Origin: Allocoleopsis franciscana PCC 7113 | Lineage (GTDB): Bacteria; Cyanobacteriota; Cyanobacteriia; Cyanobacteriales; Coleofasciculaceae | Direction: 5' to 3' | Length of the DNA stretch: 64,000 nucleotides | Assembly: GCF_000317515.1 (NCBI RefSeq) | Contig: NC_019738.1 | Location: 6,164,001-6,228,000 of the forward strand | Shown here: positions 1 to 8,605 of the stretch, one piece after another | Position numbering within the stretch: the first letter of the stretch is position 1 | Layout: each line of letters starts with the position of its first letter | Notes under the pieces: generated by a model | Told to the model about the DNA's origin: nothing | Database searches by the model: none | What the model saw: only the letters and a program-made list of their open reading frames with translations | Position numbers and translations under genes: made by a program

Positions 1-604
1 GAAGCAAGAATAGATAAGGCAAATGAACAAAAATAGTTATTAATTGCAAACCTATATTTTTATTATAAAATTCTTTAACTTTTTTCCAGTAATTACTGAT
101 CCATCCTTGTTGATTGTAAATTGCGACAAAAAGCAATCCTCTACGAGAAACTGGTAAACTCGCATTCTCTAGAGCCTGCCACATAGCACCTGTGTGATGC
201 AAAACTCCCCAGGAGTAAACAATATCAAACTCTCCTAGAGATTTTATATAATCAGTATCTAAAACCGAACCTTGTTCAATAATCCAATGAGAATCGTTAG
301 GAAAATATTGGGATTTTAATTCTTGAGTGCAAGCGACTGAATCAGGATCGTAATCAAAAGAATGCACTTTTGCCCCGAGTCGACGAGCAGCCAGAGAAAA
401 TAAACCACTGCCGGAACCAATGTCCAGGAATCTTTTGCCTTGTAAATGCTCTATTTCTAGCATTTGTTGAAGTGATTTCTCTGCTTCTGCAATGCGTTCA
501 TCGTTGAGAATTTTTAAAAAGCGCTGCCAGTTTTTTCCAAATTGGAAGCGCTCACCGCGTTTTACTTCTAATTCAGCTTGATCGACGGTTTTCAAAACTT
601 CCAT
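1..604 (-). CDS. SAM-dependent methyltransferase, C-terminus cut by window edge
   Basis: Reading the minus strand from the ATG at 602-604 gives about 201 codons open to the window edge. A class I methyltransferase fold is clear: motif I FLDIGSGSGLFSL near residue 60, an acidic residue in the next strand (SFDYDPDS), and a motif IV-like FDIVYSWGVLHHTG. The 'SWGVLHHTG' form is common in small-molecule or sugar methyltransferases of polysaccharide loci. The substrate is unknown; a glycan or lipid-linked sugar is inferred from the neighbours. It is followed on the same strand by the next methyltransferase, after about 170 bases without a gene (605-777). Confidence 0.85.
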   Translation of the reverse strand, partial: MEVLKTVDQAELEVKRGERFQFGKNWQRFLKILNDERIAEAEKSLQQMLEIEHLQGKRFLDIGSGSGLFSLAARRLGAKVHSFDYDPDSVACTQELKSQYFPNDSHWIIEQGSVLDTDYIKSLGEFDIVYSWGVLHHTGAMWQALENASLPVSRRGLLFVAIYNQQGWISNYWKKVKEFYNKNIGLQLITIFVHLPYLFLL

Positions 605-777
605 AATATTACTACATGGTTTCAATTGATAGCCAGTTTAAATGCATTGTAAAACTATCCACTCTCTCTATTATCTTTGTTCTCTGTTCTCTGTGTCTCT
701 GTGGTTTATTATTTTTACGAATAATTTAGACTAACTCTAGTAGGCATCGATAATTGCCCTAATGGTTCGACATCATC

Positions 778-1584
778 TTAAGATTCCAATTTTAAAGCTA
801 CACAACATATATACGGGGAGGTTATCTTATTGGGGCTTAGCCTCCCTATTTTAATTTCAAAATACCAAATAATGACTGAAAAACTAATTAAAAACAAAAG
901 TATAACTTTTTTGATAAACCATTCTATTGATTTTGTCGGAATTCCATTTAAGTTACACACACCAAAATGAGTACTCATAAAATAGCTGCAATCCCTAACT
1001 TGAAAGCTAGAAAGCTTGTGAGATTCCGCCAAATCCTGTGAATCTAACAAGACATGTATATCAAAAACAGGTCGGTTAATTAGTTTCTGAATCCAACCGA
1101 TTAATCCAACCATATTAGGAATAATAGTAATCATTATTCCATTGGGTTTGAGAAATTTTGAAAATGCTTGGACGCAAGCTGTTGTATCCTCAAAGTGTTC
1201 TGCAACTCCAAAAGATATGACTACATCAAATTCTTCTAAAATGGCTTCTGGAGGTGAAAAAAAATCAACACAAATTATCTCACCTTCAACGCCGGCTTCT
1301 GATAATATTTGCTTTTCCTGCTGACAACCGATTTCTGAATAATCAAGTCCAAAGATTTTGAACCCGAACTCTTTGGCAAAGTAAGGAAGCCACACTGAGT
1401 TGGCACAGCCAATCTCTAGTAGCTTCATCTTCCCAGTTTCCATCCCAGAAAATACATCACAAAAATATTGATGCCAGTAGCGTTTAGGGTAATTTTTTAA
1501 TCCTGGTTGGTATGGGACAACAAAATTAGGTATTTTGTTGGTTGCCCAAGAATCATCCCAGTATTTTTTGCTTACTTTCTCCAT
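778..1584 (-). CDS. Class I SAM-dependent methyltransferase with C-terminal hydrophobic segments
   Basis: The protein has 268 residues. Motif I is LLEIGCANSVWLPYFAKEFG near residue 55, followed by IFGLDYSEIGC and by FDVVISFGVAEHFEDT, the usual strand-4 signature. Residues about 150-170 (NGIMITIIPNMVGLIGWIQKL) and about 225-250 (IKKVILLFLISFSVIIWYF) are hydrophobic, so it may sit at the membrane. It lies 12 bp downstream of another methyltransferase and probably shares its transcript. A role in modifying a surface polysaccharide is inferred from context only. Confidence 0.85.
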   Translation of the reverse strand: MEKVSKKYWDDSWATNKIPNFVVPYQPGLKNYPKRYWHQYFCDVFSGMETGKMKLLEIGCANSVWLPYFAKEFGFKIFGLDYSEIGCQQEKQILSEAGVEGEIICVDFFSPPEAILEEFDVVISFGVAEHFEDTTACVQAFSKFLKPNGIMITIIPNMVGLIGWIQKLINRPVFDIHVLLDSQDLAESHKLSSFQVRDCSYFMSTHFGVCNLNGIPTKSIEWFIKKVILLFLISFSVIIWYFEIKIGRLSPNKITSPYICCVALKLES

Positions 1585-1596
1585 GATTAAACATGA

Positions 1597-2559
1597 TTAA
1601 TGTTTGGTGGCAATATAAGTAACGATGCCATAGCTCTTTGAAAGCATCTGATATTTCTCAAAAAGAGGCATAAGCATTATATCTACTAAAGTAAATGGAT
1701 TTTGGGAAACAGCATACTGAAGATTTGACCATAAGTTTTTATTGAGTTTGTTTTTATTGAAATACTCTATTCTAGTCAAGGGAATATCTTCCCATTTTAA
1801 GTTATGTTTTTTCAAGTAACGATAGACATAATAACGTAACCAGTTGACAGGTCGCATTGAGTATATTTGGTCACTGTAGTCGCTTCTAAGAAGTTCAAGT
1901 CCAGACTTTTCTAAATATTCCTTAACCGTTTTTTCTGTAAAAAAGTATAAGTGCCTTGGCAAATCTTCCCGAAAAAGGTTTTTAGAGGAGATGCTTTCAA
2001 AGTTAGTTACTAAAAAAACAAAAAAGCCACCCGGCTTTAAAACTTCAGCGGCTTTTCTAAAGTAAGACATTGGGTTGTGAACATGTTCCAAAACTGCCCA
2101 AGCTGTTATTGCATCGTAGTAGGCTTCGTGTATGGGTATATCCGTAAATTCTTGATTGTATATTTTGAAGTCAGAAATAGGTTTAGAATTAGGAGATACT
2201 TCTACCCCCTCAACTTCCCATCCAATAGTTTGCATATATCTCGGAAAATCACCATTTGCACATCCAACATCCAATAAAATATTTTTATCCTTACCCATTG
2301 GAATACCTGTCAAAAATTTTGCCTGATTCCTGTAACGACGCTGATGAAAAACTCGTTCTTTTTCAAAACTTTCATAAAAAGATGGAGGATAATACCGAAA
2401 TATCTCTGAATAAGTTGGACGCGGATTTACAAAACCTAGACCACAGCTTTTACATTCAACTACAGTAAACCACTCATCATTAAAGTAGAGCCTATCTGGC
2501 ATTGAATATACAACTCGATACTCCTCTGAACCACAGAGATTACAATTGATAGTTTCCAT
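1597..2559 (-). CDS. Methyltransferase with N-terminal zinc-ribbon-like Cys cluster
   Basis: This 320-residue protein starts with two CxxC pairs, CNLCG (residues 6-10) and CKSCG (about 36-40), a putative zinc-binding knuckle often found in front of sugar C- or O-methyltransferases of nucleotide-sugar pathways. The SAM-binding domain follows: ILLDVGCANGDFPRYM near residue 93, a VEGVEVSPN acidic loop, and AITAWAVLEHVHNPMSYF. It lies between the flippase gene (6 bp away) and another methyltransferase (12 bp away), all on the minus strand, which suggests one operon for glycan assembly. The substrate is not visible in the sequence. Confidence 0.85.
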   Translation of the reverse strand: METINCNLCGSEEYRVVYSMPDRLYFNDEWFTVVECKSCGLGFVNPRPTYSEIFRYYPPSFYESFEKERVFHQRRYRNQAKFLTGIPMGKDKNILLDVGCANGDFPRYMQTIGWEVEGVEVSPNSKPISDFKIYNQEFTDIPIHEAYYDAITAWAVLEHVHNPMSYFRKAAEVLKPGGFFVFLVTNFESISSKNLFREDLPRHLYFFTEKTVKEYLEKSGLELLRSDYSDQIYSMRPVNWLRYYVYRYLKKHNLKWEDIPLTRIEYFNKNKLNKNLWSNLQYAVSQNPFTLVDIMLMPLFEKYQMLSKSYGIVTYIATKH

Positions 2560-2564
2560 TTTTT

Positions 2565-3944
2565 TTACTCCAGTTTAGGCATCTGCTTTTTGAGCCTGAA
2601 CCAACAATAAACAAAAGATAATAAATATACAATTGCTGTTGATAAAGCTATGCCTGAAACACCAATATAGTGTAAAAATAAATAATTTAAAATAACATTT
2701 GAAAGTAGGTTATAGAAAGCTGCCTCCATTAAAATCTGATTCGCCTGAATTGACGAAATCAATCGAACCACTAATATGCCTGCAATATAAAAAGGAAGCT
2801 GCAAAGCATAAAAACCCTGTATAACAGCAACACTATGAGTGTCTTGAGTGGTAAATAATCCTCGCTGAAACAACACTTGCACTAAAGGCTTAGAGAAGAT
2901 TATCAAAATAATTGTCAAAGGTACAGTAATTGCAAAAATCAGCCCCAAGTATCGGCTGAGCGTATGCCGCACACCCACCCAATCTGCTTGAGCAATCATC
3001 TGAGAAAAGTAGGGAACTACCGCTATACCCAGGGCTGTCGCCCCTAGATATAGGGGAAAGGCAACTACCTTGCTGCCGTAATTCAGTGCAGCCACACTAC
3101 CCGGAGACAACATAGCAGCCATCGACTGATCTACGAGAGTTGTACTACCCATAAGAAATGCACCTACAACCATTGGTAGGTACTGACTTGCTACTTGACG
3201 CATGTGAGGATCGAAGCCATACCATTTCAGGTGCAGTCCAATCCCTCGCTTCTTAAGTGCAGCAGCTACAAGTAGAACCTCCAAGGCTGTCCCAACGATT
3301 AGGCCCGCGGCTAAAGGGAAGATTCCCCAAGCCTTGTCACCCAACAGAAGAAATACTACAGCAAGAACGGGAGTGATGACTGGAGAAAAAGCGGCAAAAA
3401 CGAACTGCTCATCGGCATTCAAAAGTGCCCTCCCGATAACTGCAACTCCCTTTAAGATTACAATAGGGGTAAGTATATAGAGGAGATGCTCAGTCAATGC
3501 TAATTTCGCAGGACTAAATCCTCTAGCAATGACTGGCAGATAAAGCGGTACCGTAATAACCATGAATAAAGCGGTAAATCCTAATATGCCCAGACTCCAA
3601 ATCATTGTACTGGAGACAAGTCTTTGCGCCGCTTTTAACCCCTCCTGTTCCCGCAGTTTAATATAGGTGGGAACGAGTGCCAAGTGAAACGACTCTGCCA
3701 CTACATAGACGAGAAACGTAGGCAGCATAAAGGCTACTAAAAATGCATCAGGATCATCCCCAGTCCCAAATTTCCAGGCAACTACCAATTCTTGTAGGAC
3801 ATAGGCAACTTTAACCATGCCTGTGAACAAAGCCACTGTAACAGCCGCGCCAAAAATTTTGCGGTTGACAGAACCAGTAGTCAAATGGTTCCAAGCACTA
3901 AGTAGCGCCGCTACTCCCCACCTTTTATGCATGGTGTTGGGCAA
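2565..3944 (-). CDS. MurJ/MviN-family lipid-linked glycan flippase
   Basis: This 459-residue polytopic membrane protein has about 12-14 hydrophobic segments and the MVF-superfamily layout. The N-terminal part shows LQELVVAWKFGTGDDPDAFLVAFMLPTFLVYVVAESF, the middle has FSPVITPVLAV, and the C-terminal part has LVQVLFQRGLFTTQDT, which matches the conserved MurJ 'LFERGAF' region. Family members flip lipid II or other undecaprenyl-linked precursors. The position beside methyltransferases and divergent from a Wzz-like gene argues for export of a surface glycan rather than the housekeeping lipid II role. It probably begins an operon with the two genes that follow it. Confidence 0.85.
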   Translation of the reverse strand: MPNTMHKRWGVAALLSAWNHLTTGSVNRKIFGAAVTVALFTGMVKVAYVLQELVVAWKFGTGDDPDAFLVAFMLPTFLVYVVAESFHLALVPTYIKLREQEGLKAAQRLVSSTMIWSLGILGFTALFMVITVPLYLPVIARGFSPAKLALTEHLLYILTPIVILKGVAVIGRALLNADEQFVFAAFSPVITPVLAVVFLLLGDKAWGIFPLAAGLIVGTALEVLLVAAALKKRGIGLHLKWYGFDPHMRQVASQYLPMVVGAFLMGSTTLVDQSMAAMLSPGSVAALNYGSKVVAFPLYLGATALGIAVVPYFSQMIAQADWVGVRHTLSRYLGLIFAITVPLTIILIIFSKPLVQVLFQRGLFTTQDTHSVAVIQGFYALQLPFYIAGILVVRLISSIQANQILMEAAFYNLLSNVILNYLFLHYIGVSGIALSTAIVYLLSFVYCWFRLKKQMPKLE

Positions 3945-4104
3945 CTACCAGCATAAAGATTACAGTTAATACTTCTGTAGCCATAACGAAATTCTTTCTC
4001 TACTAGGTGTTTCTGTGGAAGCCTCACGGAGTATAGTAGTCTCTGTCATGGAAGTGGTTCTTGGCTAAACTACAGCTTAGCTGGAATGTCAAGTGAGGAG
4101 AGCA

Positions 4105-4950
4105 ATGGATTCATTACACACCAAGGAGTACCAGGAAACACAAGATGATGAAATATCTCTTGCGGAGGTCAAACAGTTTTTCAGGAATAACTGGAAATTT
4201 ATCGGTCTGACTACTGTAGTTCTATCAGCGATCGCCATCCCTCTCTCCCTCCTGAAACCCCAACAATACCAGAAACAGCTAACTCTTGCCGTCGAACCTG
4301 TTCCACTTACTATAGCGGGTCAATCTCTCTTACAACTAGATGCCACTCAAGCTAGTAATCTAGCTGTCAAGTTCTTGAAAAATCAAAAACTGGACTCAAT
4401 TAGCGCTCAGCCGCAGTATGACCCGATCGCTCAGGAAATTCAACTCTCCCTGCAATCTGCCAATGCCAGTTCTCTCAAGGAAATTAGCCCCAAAATCATT
4501 AGCCAGGTAGAGACTGGGTTTCAAACAAAACTCGATCAGGCCATAGAAAGCCGCTTGACCAATATTGAGCAAGAGCAAAATAAACGCCGACAGGTTCAGA
4601 CTCAACTGGAGCAACAAATTACGCAATTTTCCCCTAACAATACAGCTAGGCTCAACGCCCTGGAAGAACAGCGAGCACAGGTAATTACTAACCTTGCCCT
4701 TACAGAGTATGACAGAAAGTATCTGGAGCAAGCTCATAAAGAACTCTCTAAGTTCACCGCCAAATTGATTTCCGTACAGATTGTAAAAGAATCAGAGGTG
4801 CAGCCAACTCGGTCCCTGAAACAGGTAGCAGTGATTGCTGTCATCGGCAGTTTCCTACTGGCAGTTTTCGCCGCAAGCACCCGCCACCAAATCTTGCGGC
4901 TGAAAAAAGAACTATCCCAGCAGAAACCTCAGAGTAGCCCAGATGTCTAA
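4105..4950 (+). CDS. Wzz-like polysaccharide chain-length/co-polymerase protein
   Basis: The protein has 281 residues. I start it at the ATG at 4105 because AGGAG lies four bases upstream; the in-frame GTG at 4093 overlaps that ribosome-binding site. Architecture: an N-terminal cytoplasmic stretch, TM1 at about 32-54 (WKFIGLTTVVLSAIAIPLSLL), a periplasmic coiled-coil region rich in Q/E/L, and TM2 near the C-terminus (VAVIAVIGSFLLAVFAAS) with a basic tail. This two-TM layout is that of Wzz/PCP proteins, which set chain length. It lacks the tyrosine-kinase domain of Wzc. It is followed after 51 bp by the CapD-like gene on the same strand. Confidence 0.75.
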   Translation: MDSLHTKEYQETQDDEISLAEVKQFFRNNWKFIGLTTVVLSAIAIPLSLLKPQQYQKQLTLAVEPVPLTIAGQSLLQLDATQASNLAVKFLKNQKLDSISAQPQYDPIAQEIQLSLQSANASSLKEISPKIISQVETGFQTKLDQAIESRLTNIEQEQNKRRQVQTQLEQQITQFSPNNTARLNALEEQRAQVITNLALTEYDRKYLEQAHKELSKFTAKLISVQIVKESEVQPTRSLKQVAVIAVIGSFLLAVFAASTRHQILRLKKELSQQKPQSSPDV

Positions 4951-5001
4951 GCAACGGTATCCTTAAAAGTTGCTGCCAAATGTCTGTAGGGAATTAGTTT
5001 C

Positions 5002-6975
5002 ATGCCCAAGCGAGTGTTTTTTCCCTCCATATACCGACTGGGACAGATCGGCCTAGATTCATGTATTGCTTGGTTGGCTTGCAGCCTTGCCTTTTCGCTA
5101 CGTTTTGACGGAGATATTCCAGCTAGTTACCAAACCCTGGCATGGATGCTGCCTTTGCTAGCTATCCCCGGACGCCTGCTTGTGCAGAGTGCGTTTGGCC
5201 TTTATAAACAAATCTGGCGTTTGTTTGGTCTCAAGGATGCCATCACCCTGTTCCAAGCAATCACGCTCTATTCTTTACTGCTTCTAGTCACCAACCGCCT
5301 TGTTATTCCTCGCTTGCAGCCTGTGAACGGAATTCCCATAGGGGTTGCAGCCATTGACTGGAGTTTTTGTCTGATGGGAATGATTGGCCTGCGATATGCT
5401 CGTCGATGGTCGCTTTCTCAACAACAATTGGGTCGCTACTCCCGCCATATTCGTCGGCAAGGTCTTCCCCCAACAGAGCGACAACGGGTGCTGCTGGTAG
5501 GAGCAGGCAGAGCAGGCTGCCAGATTGTTCAAGAAGTTCAGCAAAATCCCCAAATTAATCTGGAAATTGTCGGATTTGTGGATGATGATCCAACCAAAGT
5601 GGGGCGGAAAGTAGAGGGAGTGCCAGTTCTCGGTAAGACCTCCCAAATGAGCGCGATCGCACAAAGCCTAAACGCTGACGAAGTGCTGATTTCCATGCCC
5701 TCAGCTAATGCTGCACAAATTCGCAAAATTGTCAATCAAGCGCGTGGCTCCTCACTCAAACTTAAAGTTCTACCCGGACATGGTGAGATTATACGCGATC
5801 GCACTCTTACTCCCCAAGCGAGAGACATCCAGATTCAAGACATCCTGGGACGCCCCGAAATTAAATTGGACTTCGACGCTGAATTTAGTTCGCAATTTCC
5901 AAGTGCGCGATCGCAAATCTACCAACAAACCGTCCTCGTCACAGGAGCCGGAGGTAGTATCGGTTCAGAAATCTGTCGTCAGCTAGCGCGTCTAGAACCC
6001 AAACACCTGCTGCTAGTAGGACGTGGCGAAAACAGCATCTTCAACATCGAGCAAGAATTAAGGCGAAATTTCCCCAATCTCCCCTTGACTGCCCTGATTG
6101 CGGATATCCGCCATCAAACCCGTATCGAGCAAATCTTCAAAACCTGGAAACCTGAAATCGTCTTTCACGCTGCGGCTCACAAACATGTACCGTTAATGCA
6201 GCATAACCCCACAGAAGCTCTAGAAAATAACGCCCTCGCATCGTTCCACTTAGCCCAGCTAGCTAGTACTCACAACGTCAATACCTTCGTCCTCATTTCC
6301 ACGGACAAAGCTGTTGAGCCTAACAACTTCATGGGGCTGAGCAAGCGTTTGGCAGAACTTTTAGTGAAAGCCTGTTCAGGTCAAGGCCATACTCGCTTCC
6401 TTGTCGTGCGGTTCGGCAATGTCCTGGGCAGTCGCGGCAGCGTCGTCCCTATTTTTCAGGAGCAAATTGCCAGAGGCGGTCCTGTCACTGTCACACATCA
6501 AGCCATGACCCGCTATTTTATGACCACCCCGGAAGCCTCTCAGCTCGTGCTCCAAAGTCTGGCTGTAGGCCAATCGGGTCAGACGTTAATCTTGGATATG
6601 GGTCAGCCAGTGAACATCTATAACCTGGCGGAACAAATGATCCACCTCGCTGGTCTTAGTGAGGAACTCGATATTCCCATTCAAATTACAGGTCTTCGTC
6701 CTGGAGAGAAATTGCATGAGTCTCTGGTAAGCTCTACTGAAAGCGTTGTTTCCACAGGTCACCCCAAAATCATGGCAGTCTCCAGCCAACCTCCCTCAGG
6801 AGAGGTTTTATCAGACGTACTCACCACTCTCTCTCGCTCCGAAATCAGCCATTTACCCGTAGATGCTCTGTGGGACTTAGCTCAACATTGCAGGCAGGCT
6901 TTAGAATTGTCTCAATTTAATGGCGGCGTGGAAAATGTGGAGCCAGAAAAAAAGAGCGATCGCTACTTCACCTAA
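5002..6975 (+). CDS. CapD/PglF/FlaA1-type nucleoside-diphosphate-sugar 4,6-dehydratase/epimerase
   Basis: This 657-residue membrane-anchored enzyme acts on UDP-sugars. The N-terminus has four hydrophobic segments (about residues 10-135). A first Rossmann fold follows (VLLVGAGRAGCQIV near 163, with VGFVDDDPTKVG). The catalytic SDR domain starts with VTGAGGSIGSEICRQ near residue 313. The active-site region reads STDKAVEPNNFMGLSKR, with TDK and Met in place of the usual SDR tyrosine, as in PglF/WbpM-type long dehydratases. It probably makes a UDP-4-keto-6-deoxy sugar for the repeat unit. It sits between the Wzz-like gene and the ABC exporter. Confidence 0.9.
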   Translation: MPKRVFFPSIYRLGQIGLDSCIAWLACSLAFSLRFDGDIPASYQTLAWMLPLLAIPGRLLVQSAFGLYKQIWRLFGLKDAITLFQAITLYSLLLLVTNRLVIPRLQPVNGIPIGVAAIDWSFCLMGMIGLRYARRWSLSQQQLGRYSRHIRRQGLPPTERQRVLLVGAGRAGCQIVQEVQQNPQINLEIVGFVDDDPTKVGRKVEGVPVLGKTSQMSAIAQSLNADEVLISMPSANAAQIRKIVNQARGSSLKLKVLPGHGEIIRDRTLTPQARDIQIQDILGRPEIKLDFDAEFSSQFPSARSQIYQQTVLVTGAGGSIGSEICRQLARLEPKHLLLVGRGENSIFNIEQELRRNFPNLPLTALIADIRHQTRIEQIFKTWKPEIVFHAAAHKHVPLMQHNPTEALENNALASFHLAQLASTHNVNTFVLISTDKAVEPNNFMGLSKRLAELLVKACSGQGHTRFLVVRFGNVLGSRGSVVPIFQEQIARGGPVTVTHQAMTRYFMTTPEASQLVLQSLAVGQSGQTLILDMGQPVNIYNLAEQMIHLAGLSEELDIPIQITGLRPGEKLHESLVSSTESVVSTGHPKIMAVSSQPPSGEVLSDVLTTLSRSEISHLPVDALWDLAQHCRQALELSQFNGGVENVEPEKKSDRYFT

Positions 6976-7013
6976 ATCCTCGTTACTAACCCTTGGTTCT
7001 TTGAAGCTTAACT

Positions 7014-7820
7014 ATGACCCTTTCCCTGAAAACCAGTTTGATCAGGCCAGAAGCGCAGCGCTATTGGGAATTGCTGCAAGTCTTAGTGGCGCGGAATCTC
7101 AACGCTCGTTACCGAGGTTCATTTTTGGGCGTATATTGGTCATTGTTCAATCCCTTAATTATGACGGGGCTTTATACCGCCATTTTTGGGATGGCATTTT
7201 CCTCTTACTATCATAACTCCCTACTTAACTATGTCTTGTCCGCATTCACAGGGCTGGTGGTGATCAACTTTTTCTCGGCCTCGACGGCTCAAGCCCTGTC
7301 AAGCGTGGTCAACAATGGCGGGTTATTAAACAAAATTCGCCTGCCCATGAGTATTTTTCCTGTATCTATGGTAATGGCGAATGTGTTTCAGTTTGCTATT
7401 GGGGTTTTGCCACTCCTAGCAATCGTAACGTTAGTGACTTCTAGAAACCTCGTGAATGTGCTAGTCCTACCGTTGCCGTTGTTGGCTTTAACATTAGTCT
7501 GTACAGGGATTGGCCTGTTAGTGAGTGGACTATTTGTCTTTTTTAGAGATCTACCTTATTTTTATGAGTTGATTACCTTTGTGATTTGGGTGAGTAGTCC
7601 GGTATTTTATCCAGCAGCCATCGTGCCAGCAACTGTAAAACCGTTTTTAGTTTTGAATCCACTGTGGCTGGTGATCGAAAGTCTGCGGCAAATTTCACTA
7701 TCCGGGACGCTACCCGACCTTAACTTGTTGGGAGGCGCGTTGCTCAGTGGTGTCCTGTTTTCAATGCTGGGATGGGTATGTTTTAGTAAATGGCGATCGC
7801 AGTTTATGGATTTGCTCTAG
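7014..7820 (+). CDS. wzm: Polysaccharide ABC-2 transporter permease (Wzm-type)
   Basis: The 268-residue protein has about six membrane segments and the ABC-2 polysaccharide-export signature: LVARNLNARYRGSFLGVYWSLFNPLIMTGLYTAIFG near the N-terminus, and LITFVIWVSSPVFYPAAIVP with LNPLWLVIESLRQ near the C-terminus. Wzm with Wzt moves completed undecaprenyl-linked glycans to the periplasmic side. The stop codon is immediately followed by the ATG of the ATPase gene, so the two are translationally linked. Confidence 0.93.
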   Translation: MTLSLKTSLIRPEAQRYWELLQVLVARNLNARYRGSFLGVYWSLFNPLIMTGLYTAIFGMAFSSYYHNSLLNYVLSAFTGLVVINFFSASTAQALSSVVNNGGLLNKIRLPMSIFPVSMVMANVFQFAIGVLPLLAIVTLVTSRNLVNVLVLPLPLLALTLVCTGIGLLVSGLFVFFRDLPYFYELITFVIWVSSPVFYPAAIVPATVKPFLVLNPLWLVIESLRQISLSGTLPDLNLLGGALLSGVLFSMLGWVCFSKWRSQFMDLL

Positions 7821-8555
7821 ATGGAATTGATTCGGCTGGATCGGGTTTCGCTGTTGCGGCGAACCCAAGAGGAATACTCCTATGACCTAAAAAAGACGAT
7901 CTTGTCGTTTTTGGAGGGAAAGTACCGCAAGCCAGCGAAAAAAGTGGTATTGGATCGGATCGACTTGGTGGTGGAAGCTGGGGAAAAGGTAGGGATTATT
8001 GGAGCAAATGGTTCAGGCAAATCGACGTTGCTGAAGGTAATTTGTGGAATTTTGCAGCCAACTAGTGGCACGGTACGGGTGCGAGGACAGATTGCACCGT
8101 TGATCGAACTCGGAGCGGGGTTCGATCCGGAAATGTCAGTGATGAATAATATTATCTTTTATGGGGTGTTACTAGGGTTTTCCAAAGCAGAAATGTTACA
8201 GAGAACACCAGCCATTTTGGAGTTCGCTGAGTTACAGGACTATGCTTTGATGCCAGTTAAGGCGTTGTCTTCAGGGATGGTAGCACGATTGGGATTTGCG
8301 ATCGCGACAGAGGTACACCCCGATATTTTGATTCTCGATGAGGTGTTATCGGTAGGGGATGAGAGTTTTAAGAATAAGTGCAAACGGCGGATTGATAAAT
8401 TCTGGGAGGCGAATGCCACGGTTTTGGTGGTTTCTCACGATTTGGGATTCATCCAGCAGTCTTGCGATCGAGCTATTTGGTTAAAGAAAGGTGAAATTCA
8501 ATTTTCAGGTAGTGCTGAGGATGCTGTAAAGACTTATCTTAGTTCTCTCGTATAA
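7821..8555 (+). CDS. wzt: Polysaccharide ABC transporter ATPase (Wzt-type, short form)
   Basis: The 244-residue protein shows Walker A GANGSGKST at about residues 60-68, the family extension LIELGAGFDPEMSVMNNI after the Q-loop, signature LSSGMVARLGFA, Walker B ILILDEVLSVGD and switch His VVSHD. It ends soon after the nucleotide-binding domain, so it lacks the C-terminal carbohydrate-binding domain found in longer Wzt proteins that recognise capped O-antigen. Export should therefore not depend on a terminal modification read by this protein. It starts directly after the permease stop codon. Confidence 0.93.
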   Translation: MELIRLDRVSLLRRTQEEYSYDLKKTILSFLEGKYRKPAKKVVLDRIDLVVEAGEKVGIIGANGSGKSTLLKVICGILQPTSGTVRVRGQIAPLIELGAGFDPEMSVMNNIIFYGVLLGFSKAEMLQRTPAILEFAELQDYALMPVKALSSGMVARLGFAIATEVHPDILILDEVLSVGDESFKNKCKRRIDKFWEANATVLVVSHDLGFIQQSCDRAIWLKKGEIQFSGSAEDAVKTYLSSLV

Positions 8556-8605
8556 ATTTTTACACAATGATGTTAATTCTTAGGTAAACAAGAGCAAGCA
8601 ACAAG